From assembly GCA_036555755.1 (NCBI GenBank), contig DATBKS010000112.1, positions 1 through 34,754 on the forward strand: a stretch of DNA of 34,754 bases, written 5' to 3'. The notes beneath the pieces are model-generated. The model worked only from the letters and a program-made list of their open reading frames with translations. It was not told where the DNA came from and searched no databases. This DNA comes from JAICJR01 sp036555755 (GTDB lineage Bacteria; Actinomycetota; Thermoleophilia; Solirubrobacterales; Thermoleophilaceae). The translations under genes were made by a program, and so were the position numbers. This document shows positions 1-6,570 of this stretch, in pieces. Each line of letters begins with the position of its first letter. Position 1 is the stretch's first letter.

Positions 1-90
1 GCCGCGCCGGGCGGCCGCCGCGGCCGCAGTGAGCCCTGTCATGCCCGCGCCGATCACGAGCAGATTGACGCGGAAGCTCTCCTTCTCCAC
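1..90 (-). CDS. FAD/NAD(P)-binding oxidoreductase, N-terminal fragment
   Basis: Only the first 30 codons are in the window; the gene runs off the left edge. The residues form the opening beta-strand and glycine loop of a Rossmann dinucleotide fold (LLVIGAGMTGLTAAAAAA, the GxGxxG type that binds the ADP part of FAD), placed near residue 10, as in flavoprotein dehydrogenases and fumarate-reductase-like enzymes. The GTG start is supported by GGGAGG nine bases upstream. It is transcribed divergently from the short-chain dehydrogenase at 181, so the two may share the 91-180 control region. Substrate cannot be told from this piece. Confidence 0.7.
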   Translation of the reverse strand, partial: MEKESFRVNLLVIGAGMTGLTAAAAAARRG

Positions 91-180
91 GGGCGACTGC
101 CTCCCTCACTCGTTGGGCCAATCAGTAGAGCATTCGCTCAATACGACTGAACAGGCGCTCAATCAGTTTAATACAGCGTG
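91..180. promoter_or_regulatory. Divergent control region with direct repeats and a possible leaderless promoter
   Basis: The 90-bp gap between two divergent oxidoreductase genes is visibly A+T-richer than its surroundings. GCTCAAT occurs at 136-142 and 157-163, a 21-bp period that puts both on one helix face, and AATCAGT occurs at 120-126 and 161-167. TAATAC at 169-174 lies six bases before the ATG at 181 and could be a -10 box for a leaderless transcript, since no ribosome binding site precedes that ATG. The repeats could be operator half-sites for an unseen regulator; this is inference. Confidence 0.4.
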
Positions 181-930
181 ATGAGCTCCGATTCAAGATC
201 TACGGCCCTGGTCACGGGCGCCGGCAGCGGCATCGGCGCGGCGATCGCGCAGGCGCTGGCGAGCGCGGGGGCAGCGGTAGCGGTATCCGACATCGATCTC
301 GAGGCCGCCACCGGCTCGGCCAAGTTGATCACGGACCAAGGCGGGAGCGCCGCCCCGTTCCAGCTCGATGTAACGAGCAGCGAATCCGTGCAGGAACTGC
401 GCGCGGCGGTGGAGGAGAAGTTGGGATCCGCCTCGGTGCTCGTCAACAACGCCGGCTGGGGTCAGCCAGAGCTGTTCGTCGAGAACGAGCCCGCCGTGTG
501 GGACAAGCTCGTCGCCGTGAACTTCATGGGGCTGGTAACCGTCACCCGCGCCTTCATCGACCCGATGATCGAGAACGAGGGCGGCCGCATCGTCAACATC
601 GCGAGCGACGCGGGACGCGTGGGCAGCAGCCGGGAAACCGTCTACGCGGGCACGAAGGGCGGGGTGATCGCGTTCACCAAGTCCCTCGCGCGCGAGCTCG
701 CGCGCTACGGGATCAATGTGAACTGCGTCTGTCCAGGGCCGACGGACACTCCCCTCTTCCACAAGCACACGGACAAGATGCAGGAGGCGCTCATCCGCGC
801 CATCCCGTTCAGGCGGCTGGCGCGCCCGGAGGAGATCGCCGACGCAGTCGCGTTCTTCGCCTCCGACCGCGCCTCGTTCGTCACGGGTCAGGTGCTCAGC
901 GTGAGCGGCGGCCTCACGATGGTCGATTAA
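181..930 (+). CDS. Short-chain dehydrogenase/reductase (SDR), NAD(P)-dependent
   Basis: Classical SDR of 249 residues. Visible motifs: cofactor loop TGAGSGIG at about residues 12-19, NNAG at 89-92, catalytic Ser at 142 (IASDAG), YxxxK at 155-159 (YAGTK), and PGP after the sixth strand. The end (GQVLSVSGGLTM) resembles 2-hydroxycyclohexanecarboxyl-CoA dehydrogenase and 3-oxoacyl-ACP-reductase-like SDRs, so a hydroxyacyl-CoA or ring-degradation substrate is possible but unproven. An in-frame GTG sits just before, at 178. No Shine-Dalgarno sequence is seen, and a -10-like TAATAC lies directly upstream, so it may be leaderless. Its 3' end overlaps the convergent LLM gene by 17 bp. Confidence 0.9.
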   Translation: MSSDSRSTALVTGAGSGIGAAIAQALASAGAAVAVSDIDLEAATGSAKLITDQGGSAAPFQLDVTSSESVQELRAAVEEKLGSASVLVNNAGWGQPELFVENEPAVWDKLVAVNFMGLVTVTRAFIDPMIENEGGRIVNIASDAGRVGSSRETVYAGTKGGVIAFTKSLARELARYGINVNCVCPGPTDTPLFHKHTDKMQEALIRAIPFRRLARPEEIADAVAFFASDRASFVTGQVLSVSGGLTMVD

Positions 931-1786
931 GCGCTGGCATCACCTCCGCAGCGAAGATCTCCATCATTTCGCGGAACTCCTCGATGGTCTCGTTCGGGAA
1001 GACGACCATGAAGTCGTCGAGCCCGTCATTCGCGTACGTCGCCAGCTCGTCCCGAACCTGGACGGCATCGCCGACCATCTGATACCCCGGGGCAGGCGGC
1101 GGCTCGCCCCACAGAGCCACACGCAGCTTCAGGTTGATCCCCACAGGTCTTCCTTGCGCGAACTCTTCCAGCTCCTTGCGCTTCTCGGCGAGCGCCGCGC
1201 GGTCGAGATGCGCGGGATGCCAGGCGTCGGCCAGCGTCGCGGCTCGACGAATGGCTGGCCGGGATGAGCCGCCAATCCAGATCGGGAGGGCCGCGCCCTG
1301 CGGCGGGAGCGGCCCGAACAGAGCGTCCTCGAAGTGGAACCCCTCACCGTCGAACGAGCGCTCGCCGCCCCACAGCGCGCGTAGCAGCGCGATTTGCTCT
1401 TCGATCCGCTTCCCGCGCTGCTCAAAGGGGGCGCCCAGGAACTCGAACTCCTCTGGCACGTACCCGGCGCCCAGCCCGACGATCAGCCGGCCGCCCGACA
1501 GGACGTCGAGCGTGGCGAGCTGCTTCGCCGCGAGGATCGGATCTCGCTGCGGCAGGATCAGGACCGACGTGCCAAGCCGTAGGCGCTCGGTTTGGGCCGC
1601 GACCCACACCAGCGTTGTCAGCGCTTCGAGGATGTCCGCGTAGCGCGACAGGGTCGACGGGACGAGCACATGGTCGTTCACCCACACCGACTCAAAGCCG
1701 AGCTCCTCGCCTCGCCTCGCGATCTCCACGATCGTCTGCGGGTCAGCGCCCGCCCCGTAGGTCGGCAGCTGCAGCCCGAAGCGCAA
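914..1786 (-). CDS. LLM-class F420-dependent oxidoreductase
   Basis: Luciferase-like TIM-barrel flavin/F420 enzyme of 290 residues. It begins MRFGLQLPTYG, then GFESVWVNDH (strand 2), LRLGTSVLILPQRDP, and GGRLIVGLGAGYVPEEFEFLG, the usual cofactor-pocket block of the F420-type LLM family. It would transfer hydride to or from F420; the substrate is unknown. The start is TTG at 1786, six bases after the stop of the EthD-like gene upstream, so translation is probably coupled. An Fgd enzyme at 33524-34519 shows that the organism can reduce F420. The C-terminal codons overlap the convergent SDR gene. Confidence 0.88.
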   Translation of the reverse strand: MRFGLQLPTYGAGADPQTIVEIARRGEELGFESVWVNDHVLVPSTLSRYADILEALTTLVWVAAQTERLRLGTSVLILPQRDPILAAKQLATLDVLSGGRLIVGLGAGYVPEEFEFLGAPFEQRGKRIEEQIALLRALWGGERSFDGEGFHFEDALFGPLPPQGAALPIWIGGSSRPAIRRAATLADAWHPAHLDRAALAEKRKELEEFAQGRPVGINLKLRVALWGEPPPAPGYQMVGDAVQVRDELATYANDGLDDFMVVFPNETIEEFREMMEIFAAEVMPALNRPS

Positions 1787-1792
1787 GGGGAC

Positions 1793-2125
1793 CTATTCCT
1801 GGATCTGCCAAAAGGCCCGGCGGCTCCGCTGCGCGAAGCGGCCGACGCTCTCGTCGTACAGCTTCCACAGTTCCTGGCGCTTGGGGTTGTCCGGACTCGC
1901 CAGGCTGTTGAGCTCGTCCTCGTCGGCAACGTCGTACTCGTAGACGACGAGGTAGCGCGGCTCCTGACCGTCGGTGGCCCGGTAGCGACGCGCCCGGGTG
2001 ATCTCTGGAAAGCGGGCCCGCACGTCAGGCAGGTGCTCCTCCTCGTACCAGCGGTTGAACTCCTGTTCGTGCTCCGCCTCCACGCTGGCGAGGTTGAGCA
2101 TCAGGCCGCGTGCCTCGTTGCCCAT
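1793..2125 (-). CDS. EthD-like dimeric alpha/beta-barrel protein
   Basis: A protein of 110 residues. The block LNLASVEAEHEQEFNRWYEEEHLPDV and a later YLVVYEYDVADEDEL strand fit the ferredoxin-like dimeric alpha/beta-barrel (EthD / antibiotic monooxygenase-like) group, where FNxWYxxxHLPDV is typical. Members either degrade small aromatics or serve as accessory proteins. It is the first gene of a two-gene operon with the LLM oxidoreductase (6-bp gap), suggesting they act on the same compound. The ATG at 2125 has GGAGA only a few bases before it; an internal ATG at codon 9 is an alternative start. Confidence 0.75.
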   Translation of the reverse strand: MGNEARGLMLNLASVEAEHEQEFNRWYEEEHLPDVRARFPEITRARRYRATDGQEPRYLVVYEYDVADEDELNSLASPDNPKRQELWKLYDESVGRFAQRSRRAFWQIQE

Positions 2126-2211
2126 ATTTCTCCGATCACCCGTGTTTTCTCAGACGAGTGGAGAACTATCTCACTCGCTCGCTCGAAGCGGACTGAAGGA
2201 ACGACCCTGGG

Positions 2212-2850
2212 TCAGCGCAGATGAATCAGCGCGGAAGCCGCCAGCACAAGACAGCGAAACGTCCGCCCCGCCTCTGGTTGGATCTCGATCACTTGCCAAC
2301 CTGGAGGCTGAGCGTGGATCGCGCCGACAATTTCTCCATCGGCGTCGGAGATGTCGTACCGAAGCCGTTGCTCGTACCAGACCCGCGGCGAGCGACGCCA
2401 CCATGCCCTCATGGTGCCAACCAGCTCGTTGCCCGCGATAAGCCGCCACGGCGACAACAGATGTCCCCTGTCAGCCCGACCAATCTCCGTCCCATCTGGA
2501 GCGGTGGCCGCCACCTCGTAGATGCGGTTCGAATCCCCGCTACGCACGACCCGGAGGGTTTCCACCACCTCTCCAGTCCGAGTGACGACGTCCAGGCCTG
2601 CTGCGGATGAGACGAGTCTGCCGGGTTGCGCCTTCCGATGATGGATCCGTGCGAGTAGTCGACCATCGCGATCGAAGATCTGTGCTCGGCTCCGACCTCT
2701 CACCGTGCCCAGTCGATCCCAATGGAGTACGAGCACCGACTCCGACCAGATCTCGCCATCGCCGCAGCGGCCAACATCCGCCGTCTTCACACGCCCGACG
2801 CGTCTCGACACGCCCGCTCGCTCTGCCCACAGGTCTGGCGGTGTACTCAT
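2212..2850 (-). CDS. Conserved hypothetical protein, possibly LURP-one/scramblase-like
   Basis: A protein of 212 residues from the ATG at 2850. It is rich in beta-strands with repeated xxxDxDGxxxxxI units (IFDRDGRLLARI, YDISDADGEIVGAI) and ends in a hydrophobic strand (LVLAASALI). That pattern recalls the LURP-one-related / phospholipid-scramblase barrel, but this is a weak structural impression, not a firm family call. The reading frame continues upstream to 2964, but that extension looks non-coding in character. Codon third positions are clearly less G+C-biased than in neighbours (many GAT, GGA, CCA, CGA codons), which fits recent acquisition together with the tRNA fragment downstream of this region. 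No good ribosome binding site is seen. Confidence 0.55.
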   Translation of the reverse strand: MSTPPDLWAERAGVSRRVGRVKTADVGRCGDGEIWSESVLVLHWDRLGTVRGRSRAQIFDRDGRLLARIHHRKAQPGRLVSSAAGLDVVTRTGEVVETLRVVRSGDSNRIYEVAATAPDGTEIGRADRGHLLSPWRLIAGNELVGTMRAWWRRSPRVWYEQRLRYDISDADGEIVGAIHAQPPGWQVIEIQPEAGRTFRCLVLAASALIHLR

Positions 2851-3108
2851 CGATGGTTGATGATCCCCCGCGATGCCCGAATCGGCAAGGCAGGCTCCTG
2901 CCGCCTGTTGGAATGGCCGATCGAAACGAGAACTCGACGCGGCAACAAACCGTCTTCCCTCCACACCGTCATGCAGCTTGTTTCACCTTGAGAGAGGCGC
3001 GACTGGCCTTCCGCCATGCCGCGAGGAGATGCTGTTCCGACGCGCGCGCCTGCGACTGGATTGCGACCAGAATTGGCGGATTAGCCTTAGCTGGCCCAAC
3101 AGGAGAGG

Positions 3109-3140
3109 GCCGGAATCCGCTTTCTAGTCCGGATTCCGGC
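3109..3140. repeat. Perfect inverted repeat (hairpin)
   Basis: GCCGGAATCCG (3109-3119) and CGGATTCCGGC (3130-3140) are exact reverse complements separated by a 10-base loop. G-U and G-C pairs could extend the stem slightly in RNA. There is no T-run on either side, so it is not a classical intrinsic terminator; it could be a protein-binding palindrome or a structured element of the inserted DNA. Confidence 0.7.
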
Positions 3141-3264
3141 TCCCCAGGCGCCTTTGGAGTGTTCTCCGGAGGCAGAAGTCGCAGGGCTCTATCGCCCCCC
3201 GGGCAGATGATCGGCAGAGGCGCTCGCCAACCTCTCACTTCGAGCCCGGAAGGGCGGCTGTGAC

Positions 3265-3280
3265 AACGACGTGACAACAA
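3265..3280 (+). repeat. 16-bp direct repeat, copy 1
   Basis: AACGACGTGACAACAA here is identical to 3509-3524. It is part of a tandem pair with 11-bp period (TGACAACGACG then TGACAACAAAC from 3261). The two copies sit on either side of the tRNA-Leu 3' fragment, the arrangement expected of arm-type integrase binding sites around an attachment core. Confidence 0.75.
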
Positions 3281-3372
3281 ACTTTCTGAAAACGGTGTCC
3301 GTTCCTTCCAGGAACCTGGCTCTGTAAAGCCGAAAAAGACACCCTGGAAACAACAGACAACCCCGGGACAAA

Positions 3373-3427
3373 GTTGAGGGCCTTGTGGGCCGTATGGCCC
3401 GTGGGAGTTCGAGTCTCCCTGGGCGCA
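3373..3427 (+). pseudogene. tRNA-Leu(GAG) 3' half (attachment-site scar)
   Basis: This reads as the 3' half of a class II tRNA. The anticodon loop TTGAGGG is at 3374-3380 (anticodon GAG at 3376-3378, U33 and a purine at 37), with CCTTG as the 3' stem strand. A long variable arm GGGCC-GTAT-GGCCC follows (3387-3400), then a T arm with 5-bp stem GGGAG/CTCCC around TTCGAGT (3403-3419), the acceptor strand TGGGCGC (3420-3426) and discriminator A. No matching 5' acceptor strand (GCGCCCA) or D arm exists upstream. The 5' anticodon strand is already degraded (CAAAG against the expected CAAGG). Such 3' fragments, starting at the anticodon loop, are what tRNA-targeting integrases leave at the distal end of an element. 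Confidence 0.8.
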
Positions 3428-3435
3428 CTAAACAC

Positions 3436-3462
3436 AAAAAGCCCCGCAAGGCGGGGTTTTTT
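3436..3462 (+). terminator. Rho-independent terminator behind the tRNA fragment
   Basis: GCCCCGC (3441-3447), loop AAG, GCGGGGT (3451-3457), preceded by A5 and followed by T6: a textbook intrinsic terminator. It lies nine bases after the discriminator base of the tRNA-Leu fragment, so it is presumably the original tRNA terminator carried along with it. The A-run/T-run symmetry lets it also work in the minus direction. Confidence 0.92.
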
Positions 3463-3508
3463 GATGCTGGGAGCGATGTGGGCGGCTGCGGCAGCAGCCC
3501 GAGTGTGA

Positions 3509-3524
3509 AACGACGTGACAACAA
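3509..3524 (+). repeat. 16-bp direct repeat, copy 2
   Basis: Second exact copy of the sequence at 3265-3280, start-to-start distance 244 bp, again as a near-tandem unit (TGAAACGACG then TGACAACAAGA). It lies beyond the tRNA fragment and its terminator. Confidence 0.75.
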
Positions 3525-3646
3525 GACCGGGTCGTGCGCCATCGCGGCCAGTCGCCCGCGCGCCATTGCCGCCTTGCCCGAGTCGCTGACGCGCTTCCAT
3601 CCCCTGCCGCTGACGAGCCACGGCGGCGCGGAGGCATTTCGGGCGT

Positions 3647-4477
3647 TCAGCCCTTGTTCCGGTACAGGCGCATCGTGAGCGGAGCGAACACGGCCGTCAA
3701 AGCCGCACTTGCGACGAGCACCCAGATGATCTGTGTTGCTGTGGCAGACCCGTTCATCAGCCCGCGCTCGGCGGTGACCAGATGGGAAATCGGGTTGAGA
3801 TCGACGAAGGAGCGCAGCCACGACGGCATCGTGGCTGGATCGACGAAGACGTTGCTTGCGAAGGTGAGAGGGAACAGAACCGTCAGACCGATGCTCATGA
3901 TCGCTCGCGGTGAGCGCATGACGAGTCCCACCGCGGTCCAGATCCAGCCCATGCCGAAAGCGAACGCGAGCACCAGGGCGATGGCGCCGAGAACTCCGGC
4001 TGCACCGCCACCCGGGCTGTAGCCCATCAGCAGACCCAGGCCGATCACGAGACCGGAGGCGAGCAGGTAGCGGCCGGTGTCGCCGATCAGCCCGCCGACG
4101 ATCGGCGCCGGGCGCCAGATCGGCATTGAGCGAAATCGGTCGAAGGACCCGGTCGCGAGGTCGGTATTCAGGGTGACGCCCGAATAGATCGTCACAAGTA
4201 CGACTGCCAGCACCAGGGTGCCAGGGAGAAGGAACTGGAGGTAGGTCCCCGTCGACCCGGCAAGCGCCCCGCCGAACAGGTAGGTGAACATCAGCGTGAA
4301 GATGATCGGGATCCCGATTACGTCAGCGAGCTCCTCGGGCACATGCTTGAGTTTGAGCATCGCCCGCCACGCGAAGGTCAGCGACGCTGACACTGCGCCC
4401 GCGCCCGCACACTCAGCGGGCGGAGGTGGGACCGGATGAGCGAGAGGTGGGCGTTGAACGGCATCTGTAGTGCTCAT
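3647..4477 (-). CDS. ABC-2 type transporter permease, DrrB-like
   Basis: A 276-residue integral membrane protein of the ABC-2 permease family. A cytoplasmic N-terminus leads to an amphipathic block (FAWRAMLKLKHVPEEL), followed by about six hydrophobic segments. The middle block SFDRFRSMPIWRPAPIVGGLIGD matches the family core typical of daunorubicin-resistance DrrB proteins (LATGSFDRFRSLPI type). It should form the membrane channel for the ATPase at 4474-5475 and export a hydrophobic compound. GGAGG lies a few bases before the ATG, and the start overlaps the ATPase stop (ATGA, 4474-4477), so the two are one operon. The substrate is not evident. Confidence 0.9.
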   Translation of the reverse strand: MSTTDAVQRPPLAHPVPPPPAECAGAGAVSASLTFAWRAMLKLKHVPEELADVIGIPIIFTLMFTYLFGGALAGSTGTYLQFLLPGTLVLAVVLVTIYSGVTLNTDLATGSFDRFRSMPIWRPAPIVGGLIGDTGRYLLASGLVIGLGLLMGYSPGGGAAGVLGAIALVLAFAFGMGWIWTAVGLVMRSPRAIMSIGLTVLFPLTFASNVFVDPATMPSWLRSFVDLNPISHLVTAERGLMNGSATATQIIWVLVASAALTAVFAPLTMRLYRNKG

Positions 4478-5475
4478 CGTGCCTCCTTGGCTTCAGCGTG
4501 GTCGGCGTCGGCTGGCCGGCCGGTCAGCGCGAGAAACACCTCGTCAAGCGTGGGCTGGGCGAGCGCGAACTGACTCACCGCGACGCCGGAGGCAGAGAGC
4601 TGGGCCAGCGCGCGCGCGGCGCGAGCTCCGGGCTCGTGGGCGCCATGCGGCCCCGAGATTTGCACGGAGAGCACGGCGGGATCGGCCTCGAGACGGACGG
4701 GTGCGTCGAGCTCGCCTGACAGTAGCCGCTTGGCGTCGGCGCGGCGCTCGGGGTCGAGCAGCCGCACTTGCAGCGCGCCGGCTCCCACCGAGGCTTTGAG
4801 TTCGGCGCTCCTGCCTTCGGCGATAACACTGCCGTGGTCGATGACGGCGATCCGGTCGCAGAGTTGGTCCGCCTCGTCGAGGTACTGCGTCGTGAGCACG
4901 ACGGTCGTGCCATCGGCAACGATCGCGCGCACGATCTCCCATGTCTGCTGGCGACTGCGGGGGTCGAGACCAGTCGTCGGCTCGTCGAGGAAAAGCAGCT
5001 CCGGTCTGACGATGAGGCTTGCCGCGATGTCGAGCCGGCGTCGCATGCCGCCTGACAGGCCCGCCACCTGTCGTCGCCCAGCGCCGCTGAGATCGAAAGC
5101 CTCGAGCAGCTCGCCGGCGCGTCCCTTGGCAGCCCGGCGCGAGAGCCCGAGCAGCCTGCCAAGGAGAACGAGGTTCTCGATCGCGGTCAGGTCGTTGTCG
5201 ATGGAAGCGAACTGGCCGGTGAGGGTGACGTAGCGGCGCACGGCGTCGGCCTCGCGCACGATGTCGTAGCCGAAAACGCGCGCCGTCCCGGCGTCGGGCC
5301 GCAAGAGCGTGGCCAGCATCCGGATCATGGTCGTCTTGCCGGCCCCATTTGGCCCCAGCACGCCGTACACGGCTCCCTCCGGCACGGTCAGGTCGAGCCC
5401 GTCCACGGCCCGTGTCCGTCCAAACATTCGCGTGAGTCCGACGGCTTCAATGGCTAGCGCTGGGCTTGATGTCAT
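4474..5475 (-). CDS. ABC transporter ATP-binding protein, DrrA-like
   Basis: A 333-residue ATPase. Walker A GPNGAGKTT, signature LSGGMRRRLDIA, Walker B LLFLDEPTTGLD, and TTQYLDEAD where Gln replaces the usual switch His, as is common in DrrA-type drug exporters. The C-terminal 80 residues form the DrrA extension, ending QPTLDEVFLALTG. The ATG at 5475 is chosen because GGAG lies six bases upstream; ATG 5481 and a longer frame to 5526 are alternatives. It is co-transcribed with the permease and divergent from a TetR gene at 5553 that likely represses it. Confidence 0.92.
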   Translation of the reverse strand: MTSSPALAIEAVGLTRMFGRTRAVDGLDLTVPEGAVYGVLGPNGAGKTTMIRMLATLLRPDAGTARVFGYDIVREADAVRRYVTLTGQFASIDNDLTAIENLVLLGRLLGLSRRAAKGRAGELLEAFDLSGAGRRQVAGLSGGMRRRLDIAASLIVRPELLFLDEPTTGLDPRSRQQTWEIVRAIVADGTTVVLTTQYLDEADQLCDRIAVIDHGSVIAEGRSAELKASVGAGALQVRLLDPERRADAKRLLSGELDAPVRLEADPAVLSVQISGPHGAHEPGARAARALAQLSASGVAVSQFALAQPTLDEVFLALTGRPADADHAEAKEAR

Positions 5476-5510
5476 TCCCATCTCCGTGGCTATCGATCCG
5501 ATCCTGCGTG

Positions 5511-5564
5511 TTGCATGCGGCTCCAACCGACTCTACACTTTCCTTTGGCCAAATGGACAGTCCA
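5511..5564. promoter_or_regulatory. Promoter with two palindromic operators between drrA-like and tetR genes
   Basis: On the plus strand TTGCAT (5511-5516), a 17-bp spacer and TACACT (5534-5539) make a good housekeeping-type promoter for the TetR gene. Directly downstream sit two palindromes: TTTGGCCAAA (5544-5553) over the expected start site, and TGGACAGTCCA (5554-5564) in the first codons, followed by a direct repeat ATGGACAG (5553-5560 and 5566-5573). On the minus strand TAGAGT (5539-5534) could be the -10 of the exporter operon, so a repressor here could control both directions. Confidence 0.5.
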
Positions 5565-6155
5565 GATGGACAGACGGTAAGCACGCGAACATCAGGCTCT
5601 GGCGATACGCGGCTCCGGCTTCTGCGGGCCGCCGCTGAACTGATCGGAGAAGTCGGCTGGGGGCGCGTCACGACGCGTGCTGTGGCCGCCCGGGCGGACC
5701 TGCCGCATGGCGCGGTGAGCTACCACTTCCACGGCAAGCAGGAGCTCCTCACCGAGGCGGCGCTGCAGGTGTTCGAGCAGGCGTTCCCAATCGAGGAGCT
5801 GCGCGCGTTAGAGACCCTGGCGGACCTGATTCGTTTGTTCGAACCATGGCTGGGCGATTCGGGCGAAGCCGATTCGTTGGTGGCGCGAGTAGGCATCGAG
5901 GCGATGCTCGAGGCCGAGCGCAACCCGTTTTTGCGCGAGCGCATGGCCAGCATGCTGCGCGAGTTCCGCGAGGCGATTGCCGACCTCGCGCGCGCCGGGC
6001 AGGTACGCGGCACCGCCCCCGCGGCGGCTAGACCTGAGGCACTCGCGACTCTGATCGGCGCCGTAGGCGACGGGCTCTTCTTGCACGCCCGACTCGATCC
6101 TCAGCTCGACGCCACCGGCGCCCTCGACGCGCTCAGGGCCCTCGTGGCCCACTGA
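5553..6155 (+). CDS. TetR/AcrR-family transcriptional regulator
   Basis: A 200-residue regulator. The helix-turn-helix spans about residues 15-65: LLRAAAELIGEVGWGRVTTRAVAARADL, then GAVSYHFHGKQELL, the canonical recognition helix with YHF. The C-terminal ligand domain has the usual all-alpha, Ala/Leu-rich make-up. The ATG at 5553 lies 14 bases after a predicted -10 box, and the first codons contain palindromes that may be its own operator. It is divergent from the DrrAB-like exporter, the standard arrangement for a drug-responsive repressor. The ligand is unknown. Confidence 0.88.
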   Translation: MDSPDGQTVSTRTSGSGDTRLRLLRAAAELIGEVGWGRVTTRAVAARADLPHGAVSYHFHGKQELLTEAALQVFEQAFPIEELRALETLADLIRLFEPWLGDSGEADSLVARVGIEAMLEAERNPFLRERMASMLREFREAIADLARAGQVRGTAPAAARPEALATLIGAVGDGLFLHARLDPQLDATGALDALRALVAH

Positions 6156-6203
6156 CCTTCGGTTGGAAGCACGCGGCCGGCTCGGCCGCGAGGGCAAGCG
6201 GTG

Positions 6204-6413
6204 TCATGAACTTGACGCCGGCGACCATGAGCGGACGTAGCCGTCCTCGATCTCGAGGCGGCAGACGAGGCCCGGATAAAGCGCCCTGAAGATCCTCGCC
6301 TCGGCCGCCAGCAAGTAGACCAGCTCCGTGCGCCCGGGAACTTGCAGCATTACGCCGAGACGCTCCTGCTCGCGAGCGATCACCTTGCCTTCGAGCACCA
6401 ACAGATCACGCAT
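6204..6413 (-). CDS. Small hypothetical protein (69 aa)
   Basis: Starts MRDLLVLEGKVIAREQERLGVM and continues with amphipathic helix and beta character (AAEARIFRALYPGLVCRLEIEDG), with G+C-rich third positions. The family is not recognised. No ribosome binding site precedes the ATG at 6413, but a 13-codon open frame at 6406-6447, with GGAGG at a proper distance, ends in a TGA three bases after that ATG begins (GATGCGTGA), which could deliver ribosomes by coupling. It is convergent with the TetR gene. It could also be non-coding. Confidence 0.45.
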   Translation of the reverse strand: MRDLLVLEGKVIAREQERLGVMLQVPGRTELVYLLAAEARIFRALYPGLVCRLEIEDGYVRSWSPASSS

Positions 6414-6570
6414 CGTAGGAATGAAATCGTTGGCTGCGGCCTCCCATTCACCTCCGATGTCAGTGCAATGACCTGGCCCCGGCCCCGACGGCCGGGAGTC
6501 CGCTCCGCCAGGGGCCAAGTGGGTACATCTTCGAGTGAAAGAAGACTCCCAGGCGTTGAAAGGAGTCCCG

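Larger units (their letters stand above)
2851..3646. other. Gene-poor stretch, probable remnant edge of an integrated element
   Basis: No open frame here has convincing coding character or a recognisable family, although several frames stay open because of base composition. The stretch holds a strong hairpin (3109-3140), a 3' tRNA-Leu fragment (3373-3427), a rho-independent terminator (3436-3462) and two copies of a 16-bp repeat (3265-3280 and 3509-3524). No integrase gene or recognisable fragment of one was found. The DrrB-like gene ends at 3647 on the other side. Confidence 0.6.

Noticed and set aside
2527..2545. GCGGTTCGAATCCCCGC, resembling a tRNA T arm
   Set aside because: The 5-bp stem does not pair properly, no other tRNA arm is near, and the bases encode ordinary residues of the 2212-2850 gene.
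2969..3280. 103-codon minus-strand frame in the gene-poor stretch
   Set aside because: No ribosome binding site, no family resemblance, and it runs across the 16-bp repeat and the large hairpin.
3189..3821. Minus-strand open frames antisense to the tRNA fragment, with peptides such as ETRTPTGHTAHK
   Set aside because: The peptide is the antisense translation of the tRNA T arm and acceptor, a common source of false proteins; the frames also run into the DrrB-like gene.
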